From Monodelphis domestica (taxonomy: Eukaryota > Chordata > Mammalia > Didelphimorphia > Didelphidae): 64,000 bases of DNA. The position numbers were made by a program, and so were the translations under genes. Below are positions 11,867-22,820 of the stretch, in pieces; within the stretch, counting starts at the first letter, position 1, and each line of letters begins with the position of its first letter. The DNA is taken from positions 13,541,255 through 13,605,254 of the forward strand of contig NC_077232.1 in the NCBI RefSeq assembly GCF_027887165.1, in the 5' to 3' direction. Below the pieces are notes generated by a model that was given only the letters and a program-made list of their open reading frames with translations, ran no database searches and was not told where the DNA came from.

Positions 11867-13847
11867 AACCTAGGCTGAATCTGACATTTTGGTATTTCGC
11901 TGCCTGAGTAAGCAGGTGTTATATGGTTTCAATATCAGGAGTTGTCTCCTTTCAGTGGTCACAGCATTTGGGTTTGTATGTATCTTGGTATGTCTGTTAT
12001 TTTGCATCGTTATTGTACCCTTTGTTCTGTGTAATCCTGTTCTGATATTGTGAACCTCTGTTGTATCCCTGCTCATATTTTTATTTCATCAGGAATAATT
12101 TTACTATGTGTCCCACTCTCTGGCATAAAAAGAATTTCCTATTATCTCATTGCCCCCTATTTTGGTATTGTAGATTTTGATATGGGAATATCCTGATAGT
12201 AGCTACATTCTTGGTCTCCTCTAACTCTTTCTGTCTAACAGTTTCCTTGGTCTTTTCTAGCTTCTGCTTTAATTCTTCTTTCTCTTTTTGTTGTTCTGTA
12301 TGGGTCTTGTATATGTATATGTCAGAGTCTCTCAGATCTTGGAGAGATAGAGATTAAAAATTTAGGCAAAAATGCTTGAAGAAATGACTGAGATTTCTGG
12401 AATATCCCTTAAAAATTATCTCTTTACATGGGGAATACATTCTTGGCTGTCCTGTCCGTATCCCAAAATTACCTCATTTTCCATCAATCTGTCAGTGTAG
12501 ACAGATAGATGTTCTATCTGCTCCTGCATCAATCTATAAAAATTTCCCCAAGAATTTCATCTTGTACAAAAGGACTTGATCACCTCTAATATATCTTCCC
12601 TAGTCTTTTTAAGGAAAGTCATGTTTGATGGTCTTGAAAAATCAAAATCCTCAAAATATTCAGGCCAACTTGTCAGAGTATTGTCTTCTCTCATTTTCTT
12701 AATGAATTGTGAATGTTCCTGGGGGCTAAAGAGTTATGATAATAAGATTTCTACATCCTGGAAATCAGGATCATATAGTTTGAATGCTTTTTTTCTTAGC
12801 TCCTTTAAATATCTAAATGGCCCTACACAAAATTTTGGCATTCTCAATTCCAGAGAATGCAAATCCTGAATGGAAAAAGATTTGTGTACTTTTGCATGGA
12901 GAATACCTGAATCTGGGGTTACTTTAGCAAAATCTCTGACAGGCATGATCTTCGGTGCTGCTGGGACTTCCTCAAGTTCTTCATTTGTTTGTCCACCCTG
13001 GTTTTCTCAGTGCACAACCCCACTGTCAGAACTGTTGTTAATGTCCTTGCAAATGTCTCAATGTCCTTGCAAATGATATGTCTGTATCATTACCAGCCTC
13101 CTTAATATCCTCCCCCATAGTTAGCTCCTTTTCCTTGCACAGTTTCTCACTTTTCTTCATATTGAATTCCTGGCATATCTCTATAATTGTTGACATTTGG
13201 GAGAACAAAAGCTCTAGCCTATTATCTATGTTGTTGTTCATTATATTCTTTTTGCCCAGAATTATCTTCATCCCCTTCTTCATAATGTTGTATAATTGCC
13301 AGAGAACAGCAAGAGTACCTTATCCATCAGGGAGGGATAACAATTTCATTGATATTTCTAATGATATCTGATCCCAGTATTTTGTCATATACTAGACCAG
13401 TGATGGTGCTAAAGATGGAATAGTTCCATCAATGTGATAATATGGCTACCACCAGAAGTGTCCACATCATTTTCTGGAACATTGTTTCTATCCTCTATTT
13501 ATCCCTCTTTTCTCTTTCTAATGTATAGAAATCAAGATGTAGGCCTTGATCCTGTTTGTTGTTATTTTCAGAATCTATGTCCCCAAGATGACTCTCCTAA
13601 ACAGTCACTTCCAATTGCCAGTCAGTGACTGTTAGTGATGAATTCTTTTGTATTGTGGGATGCCACTGTAATGGAAGGAGTAGGAATGGAGTCTCTTACC
13701 ACTAATTTCAGGACCAGAGTGACATAGAGAAGTAATATAGCCAAGGGAGGAAGAGAGAGTATAGATTGGCTTTTCCTCTCTCTTTCCCTAGTGAACCCCA
13801 CTCTGGATGCCTTCAGAATCACAGATTAGTATTTCCTCATAGATTTG
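11867..13847 (-). pseudogene. ERV interior with broken gag
   Basis: Minus-strand retroviral remnant. The open pieces at 12,734-12,946 and 13,038-13,283 are read as a Gag polyprotein: a charged N-terminal part, then a capsid-like segment around 12,580-12,946 with a YDPDFQDVEILLS stretch that is followed directly by a stop. A glutamine- and glutamate-rich stretch follows at 12,240-12,340, and a decayed zinc-knuckle-like CQRVGH near 12,120. Gag would form the virion core. Stops and frameshifts are frequent and no pol or env follows, so the provirus is defective. The family assignment rests on layout and motif style only. An L1 splits it from its 5' LTR on the right. Confidence 0.5.
13832..13847. 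repeat. Target-site duplication of L1, left copy
   Basis: The 16 bases 'tttcctcatagatttg' here are repeated exactly at 16,867-16,882. They flank the L1 at 13,848-16,866 and mark its insertion into the ERV. Confidence 0.85.
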
Positions 13848-13848
13848 C

Positions 13849-14348
13849 CTCTTTCTTGTTTATTTTTTGATATGACTTATCTAAATTTGATAGTGGTTGG
13901 TTCAAATCTCTGACTAATATGGTTTTACTATTTCTTCCTTCAATTCTCCTAGTTTCTCCATTAGAAATATGGGTGGCATAATATTTGGTGCATGCATGTT
14001 GATTAGTGATATTTCCTCATTATCTAAAGTCCCTTTTAACAAAGTATAGTTACCTTCCCTATCCCTTTTAATCAGGTCTATTTTTGCTTTGGCTTTGTCA
14101 GATATCGTGATTGCAACTCCTGCCTTCTTTCAGTCAGTTGAGGCCCTGAAGGTCCTGCTCCATCCTTTAATTCTGACCTTGTGAGTGTCTACCCTCCTCA
14201 TGTGTGTTTCTTGAAAACAACATATGGTAGGGTTTTGGATTCTAATCCATTCTGCTATTCGTCTACATTTTATGGGTGAGTTCATCCCATTCACATTCAA
14301 AGTTATGATTGTCACTTGTGGACTCTCTGGCATTTTGATATCTTCCAC
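13849..14348 (-). pseudogene. L1 ORF2 endonuclease fragment
   Basis: Start of the L1 ORF2 protein, an endonuclease and reverse transcriptase. The ATG at 14,348 begins a peptide with TLNVNGMNSP (active-site asparagine) and QETHM (catalytic glutamate), typical of the APE-type endonuclease that nicks the target. Frameshifts near 14,130 and in the following 280 bp break it. The element ends before the second half of the endonuclease, so no reverse transcriptase is present. Confidence 0.8.
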
Positions 14349-15013
14349 TAATTTTGACCTTTCTTTTTTAGCTATAAACTTTTAAGCCAGTGATTTACTT
14401 TAAATCAGTCTCCCTAGTCTCCTCCCTTGATATGTTTCCCTTTCTAGCCCCTCCCTTTCAGTTCCCTCCCCCTTTCCCCTCTCTTTCCCTCCCTTTTTGT
14501 GTTGCCTTGTCCCCTACCCCCCTTGGTTTTCCCTTCTCCCTTACCCTGTTGGATAAGATAGAATTCAAGATCCCAATGGATCTGGATGCTCTTCCCTCTC
14601 AGAGTTGATTTCACTGAGAGTAAAGTTTAAGTAAAAACTCTCTTCCTCTCCTTCTTATAGGAGAATTCTTCCCCTCCCCTTCCATGAGAATCTTTGTGTG
14701 AGAAAGATTATTCTATTTAGTTTTCCCCCCTATTTCTTGGAGTATATCTTAGTACTATCAACAATTCCCCCCTCCTTTTTCTTTCTATCCCCCCTTTCTC
14801 CATGTCATCTCGATGCCCCAAATGTTCCCTATGCGTGATTCTTCTTACTACTCTAATAATGCATACAATTTTTGACAGCTACACATTATATTTTCTCCAA
14901 ATATTAATATATATATATATAATTTGATATAAATGTAGTCCTTATAGAAGAGGGTTTGAATAAAAGAAAAAGATAACATTTTTCTCCTTTCCCTTCCTTT
15001 CATATTTACCTTT

Positions 15014-15778
15014 TCAGGTATTCCATGCTCTTTGTGTTTGGATGTCGAATTTTCCACAGAGCTCTGGTCTTTCCTTTGCAAAAACTTGGAAATCTTCTAT
15101 TTTGTTGAATGCCCATTCTTTCCCCTGGAAGTATATAGTCAGTTTTGATGGATAGTGGATTCTTGGTTGAAGACACAGCTCTCTTTCTTTTTTGAAAATC
15201 GTGTTCCATGCCTTACAGTCATTCAGAGTGGAAATTTCAAGGTCTTGTGTGACCCTGATTGGCATTCCTTTATAAATAAATTGCCTTTTTCTGGTTTCTC
15301 GTAAGATTTTTTCTTTTGCTTGAAAGCTTTGGAATTTGGCAATTACATTCCTGGGAGTTGTCTTTTGGGAGTTTAGTGTAGAAGGTGGTCTGTGAGCTCT
15401 GTCAGTGGCTGTATTACCCCCTTGTTCTAGAATCTCTGTGCAATTTTCTTTGATGATATCTTGTATTATGATGTTGAGATTACTATTTATTTCTGGCTTT
15501 TCTGGTAGGCCAATTATTCTCAGATTGTCTCTCCTTCCTCTATTTTCTAGGCCTGTCACCTTCTCAGTGAGATATTTTATGTTCTCTTCTAATTTCTTGG
15601 TCTTTTGACTTTGCTTTATTAATTCTTGCTCTTTTGCAAGATCATTGTCTTCCAGTTGCCTGATTCTGACCTTTAAAGCCTGGTTTTCCTTTTCAGTTTG
15701 GTCAAGCTGTTTCTGTAGTTGCGTTTTTTTTTTTTTTTGTGCTTCAGATTGTTGAGTTCCTTTTGCATTATTCCCCAC
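15014..15778 (-). pseudogene. L1 ORF1 protein, 254-residue open frame
   Basis: ORF1 encodes the RNA-binding chaperone that coats L1 RNA in the cytoplasm. Residues about 15-80 are a coiled coil (LQKQLDQTEKENQALKVRI and repeats). Residues about 80-150 hold the RRM-like domain start (ENRGRRDNLRIIGLPEKP). The C-terminal domain begins at RNVIAKFQSFQAKEKIL. The first about 20 residues seem to be read in a shifted frame, because the true N-terminal coding continues in other frames around 15,780-16,120. The long A run opposite 15,726-15,740 is a likely frameshift point. The core is well kept, suggesting a fairly young insertion. Confidence 0.8.
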
Positions 15779-16229
15779 TTTTCCTGACAGAAGGCTTCCA
15801 TCTTTTCATAATTTCCAATTTAAATTCTTCAAGAGTTTTTGGAGAATTTCCATTTCCTTTGGAAGGTTTCAGAGCATTTGCTTAGTTTTTCTCTTCTATC
15901 TCCTCTGTATTTTGTATTTTTTCTCCATAAAATGTGTCCAAAGTCACTCCCTTCATCTTGCTTTTCTTGGTGTTTGGAGGCTTTTGCACTTCTGTACTGT
16001 TTGCCATCTCTATCTGAGTGAGGAGGACTGGCTCTTAGTGTATATGTCTGATGATCTGAGGCTTTAGCCCCAGGCAAATTGTCTGTTTTCTGCAGCTGCT
16101 CTGTCTTCCCGGGGAAGCCCAAGGTCTGCCCTCCCCTGCCTGCCTATGTTTCAGGTGTTACTGCTCTCAGTTCCCTCCAGTTGCTTCTCCGCTGCCTTAC
16201 TTCCACGCTCTGAACCTGGCACAGCACTA

Positions 16230-16645
16230 TCTGCAAGGTACCTCAGTGCCTTTGCTGGCCTTGTGGTTTCTGTTCTTTCAGAAGACCCTGCACTCTAGGG
16301 GTGGAGGGGTCCTGGCCTCCCTGAGCTCTAAAGGCTCCTGATGGGATTAAGTTCAGCTCTGTTCGGCTGGATGTGCCCCGAAGCAAAAAACCTCCACTGC
16401 AGCCTGTGTTGGATGCCCTGAGATTGGCTGAGGTTACTTTCAAGGTATGCCCTTTGGAGCAACCCCTTTGCCAGCCCTGAGGTTTCTGTCCTTTCAGAAG
16501 ACCCTGCACTCTATGGGTGGAGGGGTCCTGGCTTCCCTGAGCTCTGAGGGCTCCTGATGGAATTAGAATAAGCTGGGTTGGACTGGATTTGCCCTGAAGC
16601 TGGAACCTCTGGTGAAACTCAGATTGAAGGACCCAGACAGGGGGC
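16230..16645 (-). repeat. Tandem repeat in L1 5' leader, period about 216 bp
   Basis: Two units sit head to tail. 'cagaagaccctgcactcta' occurs at 16,279 and again 216 bp later at 16,495, followed in both by 'ggtggaggggtcctgg' and 'ccctgagctct'. The minus-strand peptide QGLLK.QKPQG repeats accordingly. Such leader monomers carry promoter activity in some mammalian L1 families. Whether that holds here is not known. Confidence 0.65.
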
Positions 16646-16866
16646 TACAGGCTTTTCCTGTCTCTCTCTGTTTCCCTGCCATCTGTGTTGGGCTCTCCTG
16701 ACTGTCTCAGGTTGCTTTGAAGGTGCTCCCTGGGTTCCCTGGGTCTGTCCTGTTGTTCAGTTTGAATTCTGGTGCCCTAGGTACATTCAGTTTGTGATTG
16801 GTAAGGAAGGGTTTTTAGAGGTCTAAACCTTTCCTGCCTCTAAGCCGCCATCTTGACCGGAAGTCC

Positions 16867-16882
16867 TTTCCTCATAGATTTG
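16867..16882. repeat. Target-site duplication of L1, right copy
   Basis: Exact repeat of 13,832-13,847. It joins the L1 5' end to the rest of the ERV. Confidence 0.85.
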
Positions 16883-17563
16883 GTTGAAATAGAAGTACAG
16901 GGAAGAAGGCTTCTCCCTCTCTGAGGAGAGAAGTATAATATTCCTACCCCCAGATTCTGAATCTCTCTTCTTGATTACTATGAAGCAGGCACTTGATCTT
17001 ATAAACAGCTATTTATTCTAAAGAATATATAAAAGGTAAGGAAAGTGAGTTGTGGGATAAGGTGATTGGGAAAGAGGGAAATAGGAAGTCCCTAATAATA
17101 ACAATTGAACTCCATCACCCAAAATCTTTCAGGGTCAGGCTTTGTCTGCCTGACCCCCCCACCCCGGGTCAATTGTGAGAGTTGTCCTGACTTTTATCTG
17201 TTCTAGTTATTATTAAGTTCAAAGGATTGTCTAGAGGGATTTAGAAGATCTTCTGATTTATCTTCACTGGATACTGGGATCAGGATTTACAGAATGGGGC
17301 TCTAGGTTCAGAGGTTTGCTCAAAGCAACCTCTCTTGTAGGCTTCCCAAAGTGAAGTGAGTTCAGCTGTCTTGATCTTCTCAGTTCCTCTGTTCTTCCTT
17401 TGAATTTCTCTCTCCTTCTTGCCCTTTCCCCACTCAAGATGGTCTCCCAGTATGATGAGTCTGATTTTCTTCTTTCTTTGGCAGATTCAGTCTGTTTCCT
17501 CTCTTACAAGTTCAATAGAATATATGCCAATTCTAGATTACTTATTAATTTGTGACCCTCAAC
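16883..17563 (-). mobile_element. Probable 5' LTR region of the ERV in copy B
   Basis: This stretch separates the L1 from resumed V2R upstream homology at 17,564. On the minus strand it begins TGTCAATGTTGAGGG and contains AATAAA (rc of 17,012-17,017) and a TATA-like run (rc of 17,023-17,036). The gag remnant follows in the same direction at 13,847. No second LTR is seen on the left, so the provirus is one-sided. Exact ends are unknown. Confidence 0.45.
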
Positions 17564-17818
17564 ATTGACACTAACTCTCTCACTTTCTGCCTTTCTCATG
17601 TCAAACTGGTCTCTGCTTTATGCAATATCTGGAAATATTGAGTCATTGCAGAGATTTGGTTTGGCCAGAGAGGATACATTACTCTTGAAGTCTAAATACA
17701 GTACTGATATACATCAAATAGGTATGTGGACATCTCAAACCCCAGGGAAACTGCTAATGCTCTAGGGATTGAAAGCAGGGAAGCAGGTTCTAAAAGTTAC
17801 TTTGTCACTTGAGTTTTT

Positions 17819-18202
17819 TTTTAAGTTATATTTTATTTGATCTTTTCCAAGCATTATTCGTTAAAGACATAGATCATTTTCTTTTCCTCCCCCCCACCCC
17901 CCATAGTCGACACGCAAATCCACTGGGCATTACATGTTTTCTTGATTTGAACCCATTGCCATGTTGATAATATTAGCGTTAGAGTGTTCATTTAGAGTCT
18001 CTCCTCTGTCATGTCCCCTCAACCGCTGTATTCAGGCAGTTGCTTTTCCTCGGTGTTTCCACTCCCATAGTTTATCCTTTGCTTATGAATAGTGTTTTTT
18101 TTCTCCTAGATCCCTGTAAATTGCTCAGGGACATTACACCACCACTAATGGAGAAGTCCATTACATTCGATTATACCACAGTGTATTAGTCTCTGTGTAC
18201 AA
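17819..18202 (-). mobile_element. 5'-truncated L1 3' end
   Basis: L1 3' UTR on the minus strand, very close to 60,042-60,425. It is flanked by a short target duplication 'tgagttttt' (17,810-17,818 and 18,203-18,211), and its T-rich left edge is the poly(A) tail. The site without the insertion is seen intact in copy E near 48,923. Confidence 0.85.
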
Positions 18203-18390
18203 TGAGTTTTTAACTCAGGAAGGAGGATGCAGGTGAAGAGCTACAGGGCAGAGTGGTCCCCAGAGGCCCTCAGTCTCAGACTTTGGTCAACATATTTTTT
18301 TGACTACCACTGGAGAGACATGATGATATGATGACTTTCCTTGCCTACCCACAGGAAATCAGGTGGATAATATCCAGGAGGTAAAACTGT

Positions 18391-18400
18391 CCCATAAATA
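18391..18400 (+). promoter_or_regulatory. TATA-like block of V2R copy B
   Basis: CATAAATATA lies 234 bp upstream of the start codon, within the block 'ataatatccaggaggtaaaa'. The same block and an equivalent TATAAATA sit at a similar distance in C and E, and a degraded one is in D. This makes it a candidate core promoter. There is no experimental support in the sequence itself. Confidence 0.5.
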
Positions 18401-18626
18401 TACCCCATTCTGTATATCTTTTTCCTTCATCCTAAACAGAGTCCTGTCTCATGTCTCACATTAGAATTTCCAATGTATGAGGGATTGTTGAAAAATGTAG
18501 AGCATTTATTAGTAAAGAAATATCTTTTGTTACAGAGAATATGTTCACAGAGTCATGAAAAAAGACCTGCCCAATTATCTTAGACTTCTCTTGTCCTTAA
18601 ATCTTTTTACATTTTGGATATTGGCC

Positions 18627-18864
18627 ATGGGCTTGGGTAAACTGAGGCTGTCTTCCTTTAGATTATTTGTGATCCTGCTTTGTCAGTTTTCTTTTTCTGC
18701 ATACCAGATGGGGAATCATCCTTGTCACTTAAAAAGAGATTATAGTCCTACATATAGAAAGGAAGGGGACTTGGTTATAGGGGGCTTCCTCTCCCTGTTT
18801 CTGAAGATTCAATTCTCAAATTTTCTTCCAGAATTTCTCCAGGCTGGATAACTGCAGATTCAAA
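18627..18864 (+). pseudogene. V2R copy B, exon 1 (frameshift)
   Basis: Exon 1 of a V2R-like receptor. The ATG in 'gccatggg' starts a signal peptide (MGLGKLRLSSFRLFVILLCQ), then the family segment QMGNHPCHLKRDYSPTYRKEGD. After GGFLSLFLK the sequence is 7 bases shorter than A and E before the donor, so the frame shifts and reaches TAA at 18,849-18,851. The donor GTAAGT at 18,865 is good, but the exon length (238) gives the wrong phase for exon 2. As annotated, a spliced transcript could not encode a full receptor. Confidence 0.8.
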
Positions 18865-21800
18865 GTAAGTTGTTATTCTTTGTTATATTTCTGACTGGTG
18901 AAATGTAATTATCCATGTTCCTGATCAACTGTTCTTGTGGGCAGAATTGTGTTTTATTTGGCCTCACAGCTTTGGTTAAAGCAAAGATCTGGGTTTGGAA
19001 ATTTCTAGGGAAGGGGTATTAAGGAAGCTGATCAGAAAGTTTTTTCATTGTATACGGTGTAGCAAGCAAGAGGGTATATAAATATCTATTTATATTGCCA
19101 CATGATATGGCAATAGAAATAGTCTGGGATTTTTCACCACAAATGGAAGGAACTCACCAGGGCAATGATTAAGGAGACATAGCAGGGAGGGAATATACTC
19201 AATGTTGGGATTCTGGTGACAAAATTAGATTCCCCAAGAATGCCCATATTTGAGAAAAGGTTATTGATTCTAAATATGTAAAAATGCATCAGGTGCATAT
19301 TGAAGAAGAAGTTTTTGGCATGGCATTTTGAACAAGTTTGGATGAAATTTTCATAGGGGGAGACTCAAGATTTATATAGCAAACTGGGAGAAGGATCCAT
19401 CATTAACTAACTAAGGCACCAGAAAAGAGAAACAATTCAGAATCCTCCAATCACTCCAGAATTTTATCCAACTAGAAGCTTCAAATCTTATTTCCTGAAA
19501 GAGATTTAACAGTGGAAAAGTACAAAATGTTTCTATTTCCCTCTAAGATTTTATGGACACTAGAACAACTTAGTCAAATGACTTCATATTGGAGCTCTAT
19601 CTTTGTAATATAATAGGCACGTATACCTAAAGTACCAAACAATCTTAAGTTCATAATGATCACAAATGCAACGTACATTAGATGTGTGAACCAATTCTTC
19701 AATCATATTGAGTTTTCACCACCTGTGTGTCTAGGAAATATACACTAGAGGACCCTTTCACTCCACTGAATTATCTAGCTAACGAGATGGCTCTTTTTGA
19801 GCCTTTCTAGATCAGGATTAAACAGTTCCTCTCATTTCCTATTAACTCAATCTTTTCCTCTGCTTTCTGTCCTTTCCTTCTCTATTATTTCTCAACCTCC
19901 TGATAGTTTTGCAATTTGAGGAAAGAAGATAGAGATTGAATCTGAATTTAGTATTGTCCATAGGTGGTCATCTCAATGTCCTCAGAGATAATGGAATTGT
20001 GTAGACTTTTAGGATATCTCCAAACTGAGATATGGGAGATGCACAATATTCCTTAATCCTCCTGTGGGACTTAGCTTCTCAGCGGATGTAATTGTGCCAA
20101 GGTATGGGCATGTAAAGGCAAAATTACTTCTCTTGCTCTTCTTTAATTCTCCTCTTTGCATGGTAAGATTTTTATGGTTCCTCATATTCTTCTTTCAAAG
20201 TTCTTCTCTTGGCAGTCCTTCTTTTGCATAAACATCCTTGATGACTTTCTTCTTTTCTGCCAGAATTTCTTTGTCTCATCTTTATTGTGATCATACAACA
20301 CTTGGAATGGAGAAGATAGTTCAACAATCCCAGGAGCTTTTGTTAGGACGAAAGTATGCCTTAAAACTAATAACTGTTGGAATTCTCTTTTTAATAGCTT
20401 TAAAGTTAGTTACTGATCACTGTTCTGCATATAATTGGAAGGACCCCAGTCATATAAAGCAATATGTTCCCTGAATGCAATATCTCAAGTCCCACCTTGT
20501 GCCAGAGCTTGGTGAAGTATATGCATGAGGAGTATCTGGTAAGGAAGCTTTGATAAAACAATGAATGGTAACTCAGGAAAATGTACAGTATTGGAAGGTT
20601 TGAGGATGGCAAAATAATCACATAAGGAGAAACTTAGCTGGGTTATATCCATTATTAATTTTGCCTTCAAGATCAACAACACCAGAGTACTAGGACTGAA
20701 GCATGGTTATGAAGAGAAAAAACATATTGAAGAAATTTAGTGAATGAGGGAAAGAGAAGAATTGTCCTATGTTATAGAAATGTGAGAGTCTCTCAGTATA
20801 AAAATCTAGTCAAGCCACATTGGATGTGTTCTGTTATTTTCTGATCCCAGGATTGTAGAAAATGCTGCAAAAGTTTGGGGAGAAGGTGGAAAACTGGGGG
20901 GAAATGTTATAAATGATATAATATATTTAATATTAAATAATACATTGAAATAATATATTATATATTATAATGTTTAAAATATGATTACTTTTGGAAACTC
21001 ACTTCATTTTTTACTTTTAAGTGAAGTTTATGAATAGGAAATTTTGTTTAAATTTGCCAGTAAATTATTTTGGGATTAATGGAAAGAAATACCTCCTAAT
21101 GGTCAGTGATATAAATATGGGATGATTTCCTTTTAGAGACTGCAGGATACTGATAGAGTTAAATAAAAGGGCAGAGGACCTCACATATCTTGGAAAGATT
21201 CACCTTTGGTAGAAGCGGTTCTAGTTTTTACAGAGCTGCCAGAACAGTATTTGATAACAAAACTCTGCACATATTATTCCTCTGTTCTAGTCACAAAGGA
21301 CTACCAATACCTAATTCAGGCCTTCAAAACCAAGTAAGAACTCATCCGTTAAAGTCTTATAGAGTTTCAGAATCACACAGGCCTCATTTTCCTTTGAAGG
21401 TTTATTGTACAACAATCCCTTTCAAGTTACTGACGTTGACTCCAAATGAATTTACTTGCTTTATCTCATGCGTGAAATCACGGTTTTTCGTGCTCCCTTA
21501 ACACAGGCTGTATCCCAGGTCTGAAAGATGCTCTCATGTCTACTCAGTCACTCCAAATCCTTTGTTTCCTTCAAAGCTATTCATGATTACTGTTTTCTAT
21601 GAGGATTTTACATTGAGTTTTCATGTTACTATAACAAAACCCCACACTTTTCTTTGTATCTACTTTGTACTTTGCTTGCATTTGTTTATGTTGTATGTGT
21701 GCAACTTATTTCCTACCAATCAAATATAAGGAAGAAAATCACAGTCTGATTTAATTTCCACATTTACTTTCCAAGCTCCAAGAATGGTCATTGGCACATA

Positions 21801-22528
21801 GAAGGCTTTTTGTAAATATATATTTAACTAATAAATGAATGAGAAAAGCAGAGGAAGGAACAGATGGATAGTCTTATCCACTGTGGAATTTCTGGGATGG
21901 CTTCTTGGATAGCACTAATTGTCGTTTAAGCGTTGGCAGATGCCAGGCCTGATTCTTCCTAGTAACTTCTGCTTCATTCCTACTTAGGTGCTGCTAAACA
22001 GATTTGATGAAGGCACAAGAACTTGCACACTGCTTTCATTCCAAAAGTTATAAGTGTGCTTCCATGTGCTGCTCCTTAAGTGATTTCCTCTCCTTCCCAC
22101 AACAGCTCTTCCAAATCCTCACTTGCATTAGCAACTTCCAGTATCACTTCATTCTCCTCAGATTCAGCTGTGTACATCGCCTTAAAATATACTGAGGAAA
22201 CAGAAGCCATTAGTTTGATCTGCTCCTTCTCACACTCTTTTGACAATGTACTATTCACACTGTTTCCCAATCTTTCTTCATATACTCCAATGTCTGATGA
22301 AGAGATGGACCCAGTCTTTTGTACACTCTTAATTTCCACCAATGTATAAACTTTTACACCAGCACCTTCTTTCCCTTCACTCAATGACTGCCCTTTAAGT
22401 ATTAGTCATGCCCTATATATATGTAGCCTTGAAAACATAACACTCATGACCTACATTCTTTCTAATATCAAACTTTGCTGTTTCTGTCAAGTTAGATCTA
22501 GTTATTTATTTTCTTCCTGTCACTTTAG
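18865..22528 (+). other. Intron 1 of V2R copy B
   Basis: This 3.7-kb intron aligns in order with intron 1 of D and E and, on the minus strand, with 28,000-29,790 of C. A perfect donor (GTAAGT) and an acceptor with a pyrimidine tract (cactttAG at 22,527-22,528) bound it. It contains an AT-rich run at 20,925-20,985. The open frames at 20,238 and 22,080 have no family features and are treated as chance. Confidence 0.7.
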
Positions 22529-22820
22529 ATACATGCTCAAACATTACCAACATTTTCTCATTTTCCAATTTGCTGTGGATGAGATCAACAAGGACCCCCA
22601 TTTGCTACCCAACATAGCTCTGGGATACCAGTTGTTCAGGAACTTCCATTCTAATGAACTAGCTGTGGAGAACTCTTTGATTTGGCTGTCAGGGAACGGT
22701 CCGACCATCCCTAACTACAATTGTGAAATGCAGCACAAATCAGTGGCTGTCATTGGTGGAATGTCCTCTACACTGTCCATGGCCATGGCTACCATGTTAG
22801 GACTCTATAAAGTCCCACAG
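22529..22820 (+). pseudogene. V2R copy B, exon 2 (open, but gene broken)
   Basis: This 292-bp exon encodes the start of the extracellular ligand-binding (ANF-receptor / Venus flytrap) domain. It is bounded by AG at 22,527 and GTAAGA at 22,821, takes one base to complete a split codon, and then reads 97 codons without a stop. Diagnostic residues are HYQHFL, FAVDEINKDPHLLPN, LSGNGPTIPNYNC and VAVIGGMSSTLSMAMATMLGLYKVPQ split over the exon. These are classic V2R exon 2 motifs. It is intact, but exon 1 is frameshifted and no exon 3 follows before the inverted copy C, so the gene is classed as a pseudogene. Confidence 0.85.

Larger units (their letters stand above)
13848..16866 (-). mobile_element. 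L1 with complete 5' end, 3' end missing
   Basis: Minus-strand L1 flanked by a perfect 16-bp target-site duplication. Its 5' end is the 'gccgccatcttgaccgg' block at 16,843-16,860. It then has a leader with tandem repeats, ORF1 (15,014-15,778), a short inter-ORF region and the first about 500 bp of ORF2, the endonuclease part. It stops at 13,848 inside ORF2 at an A-rich point (rc 'caaaaaataaacaagaaag'). The rest of ORF2 and the 3' UTR are absent. L1 insertions are usually truncated at the other end. Confidence 0.85.
17564..18626 (+). promoter_or_regulatory. Proximal upstream region of V2R copy B
   Basis: Aligns with 42,530-43,182 (D), 48,690-49,321 (E) and, on the opposite strand, 30,037-30,700 (C). 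Examples are 'ggaaatattgagtcattgcagagatttgg' near 17,630 and 'aacaggaaggaggatgcagg' near 18,214. A 384-bp L1 3' end interrupts it at 17,819-18,202. It carries the TATA-like block listed below. Confidence 0.7.

Noticed and set aside
20238..20474. 78-codon frame with a hydrophobic stretch
   Set aside because: It lies in the middle of V2R intron 1 and is not kept in the aligned introns of D and E.
22446..22528. ATG-started upstream extension of copy B exon 2
   Set aside because: It is intron sequence before a canonical acceptor. The extension is not conserved in D or E.
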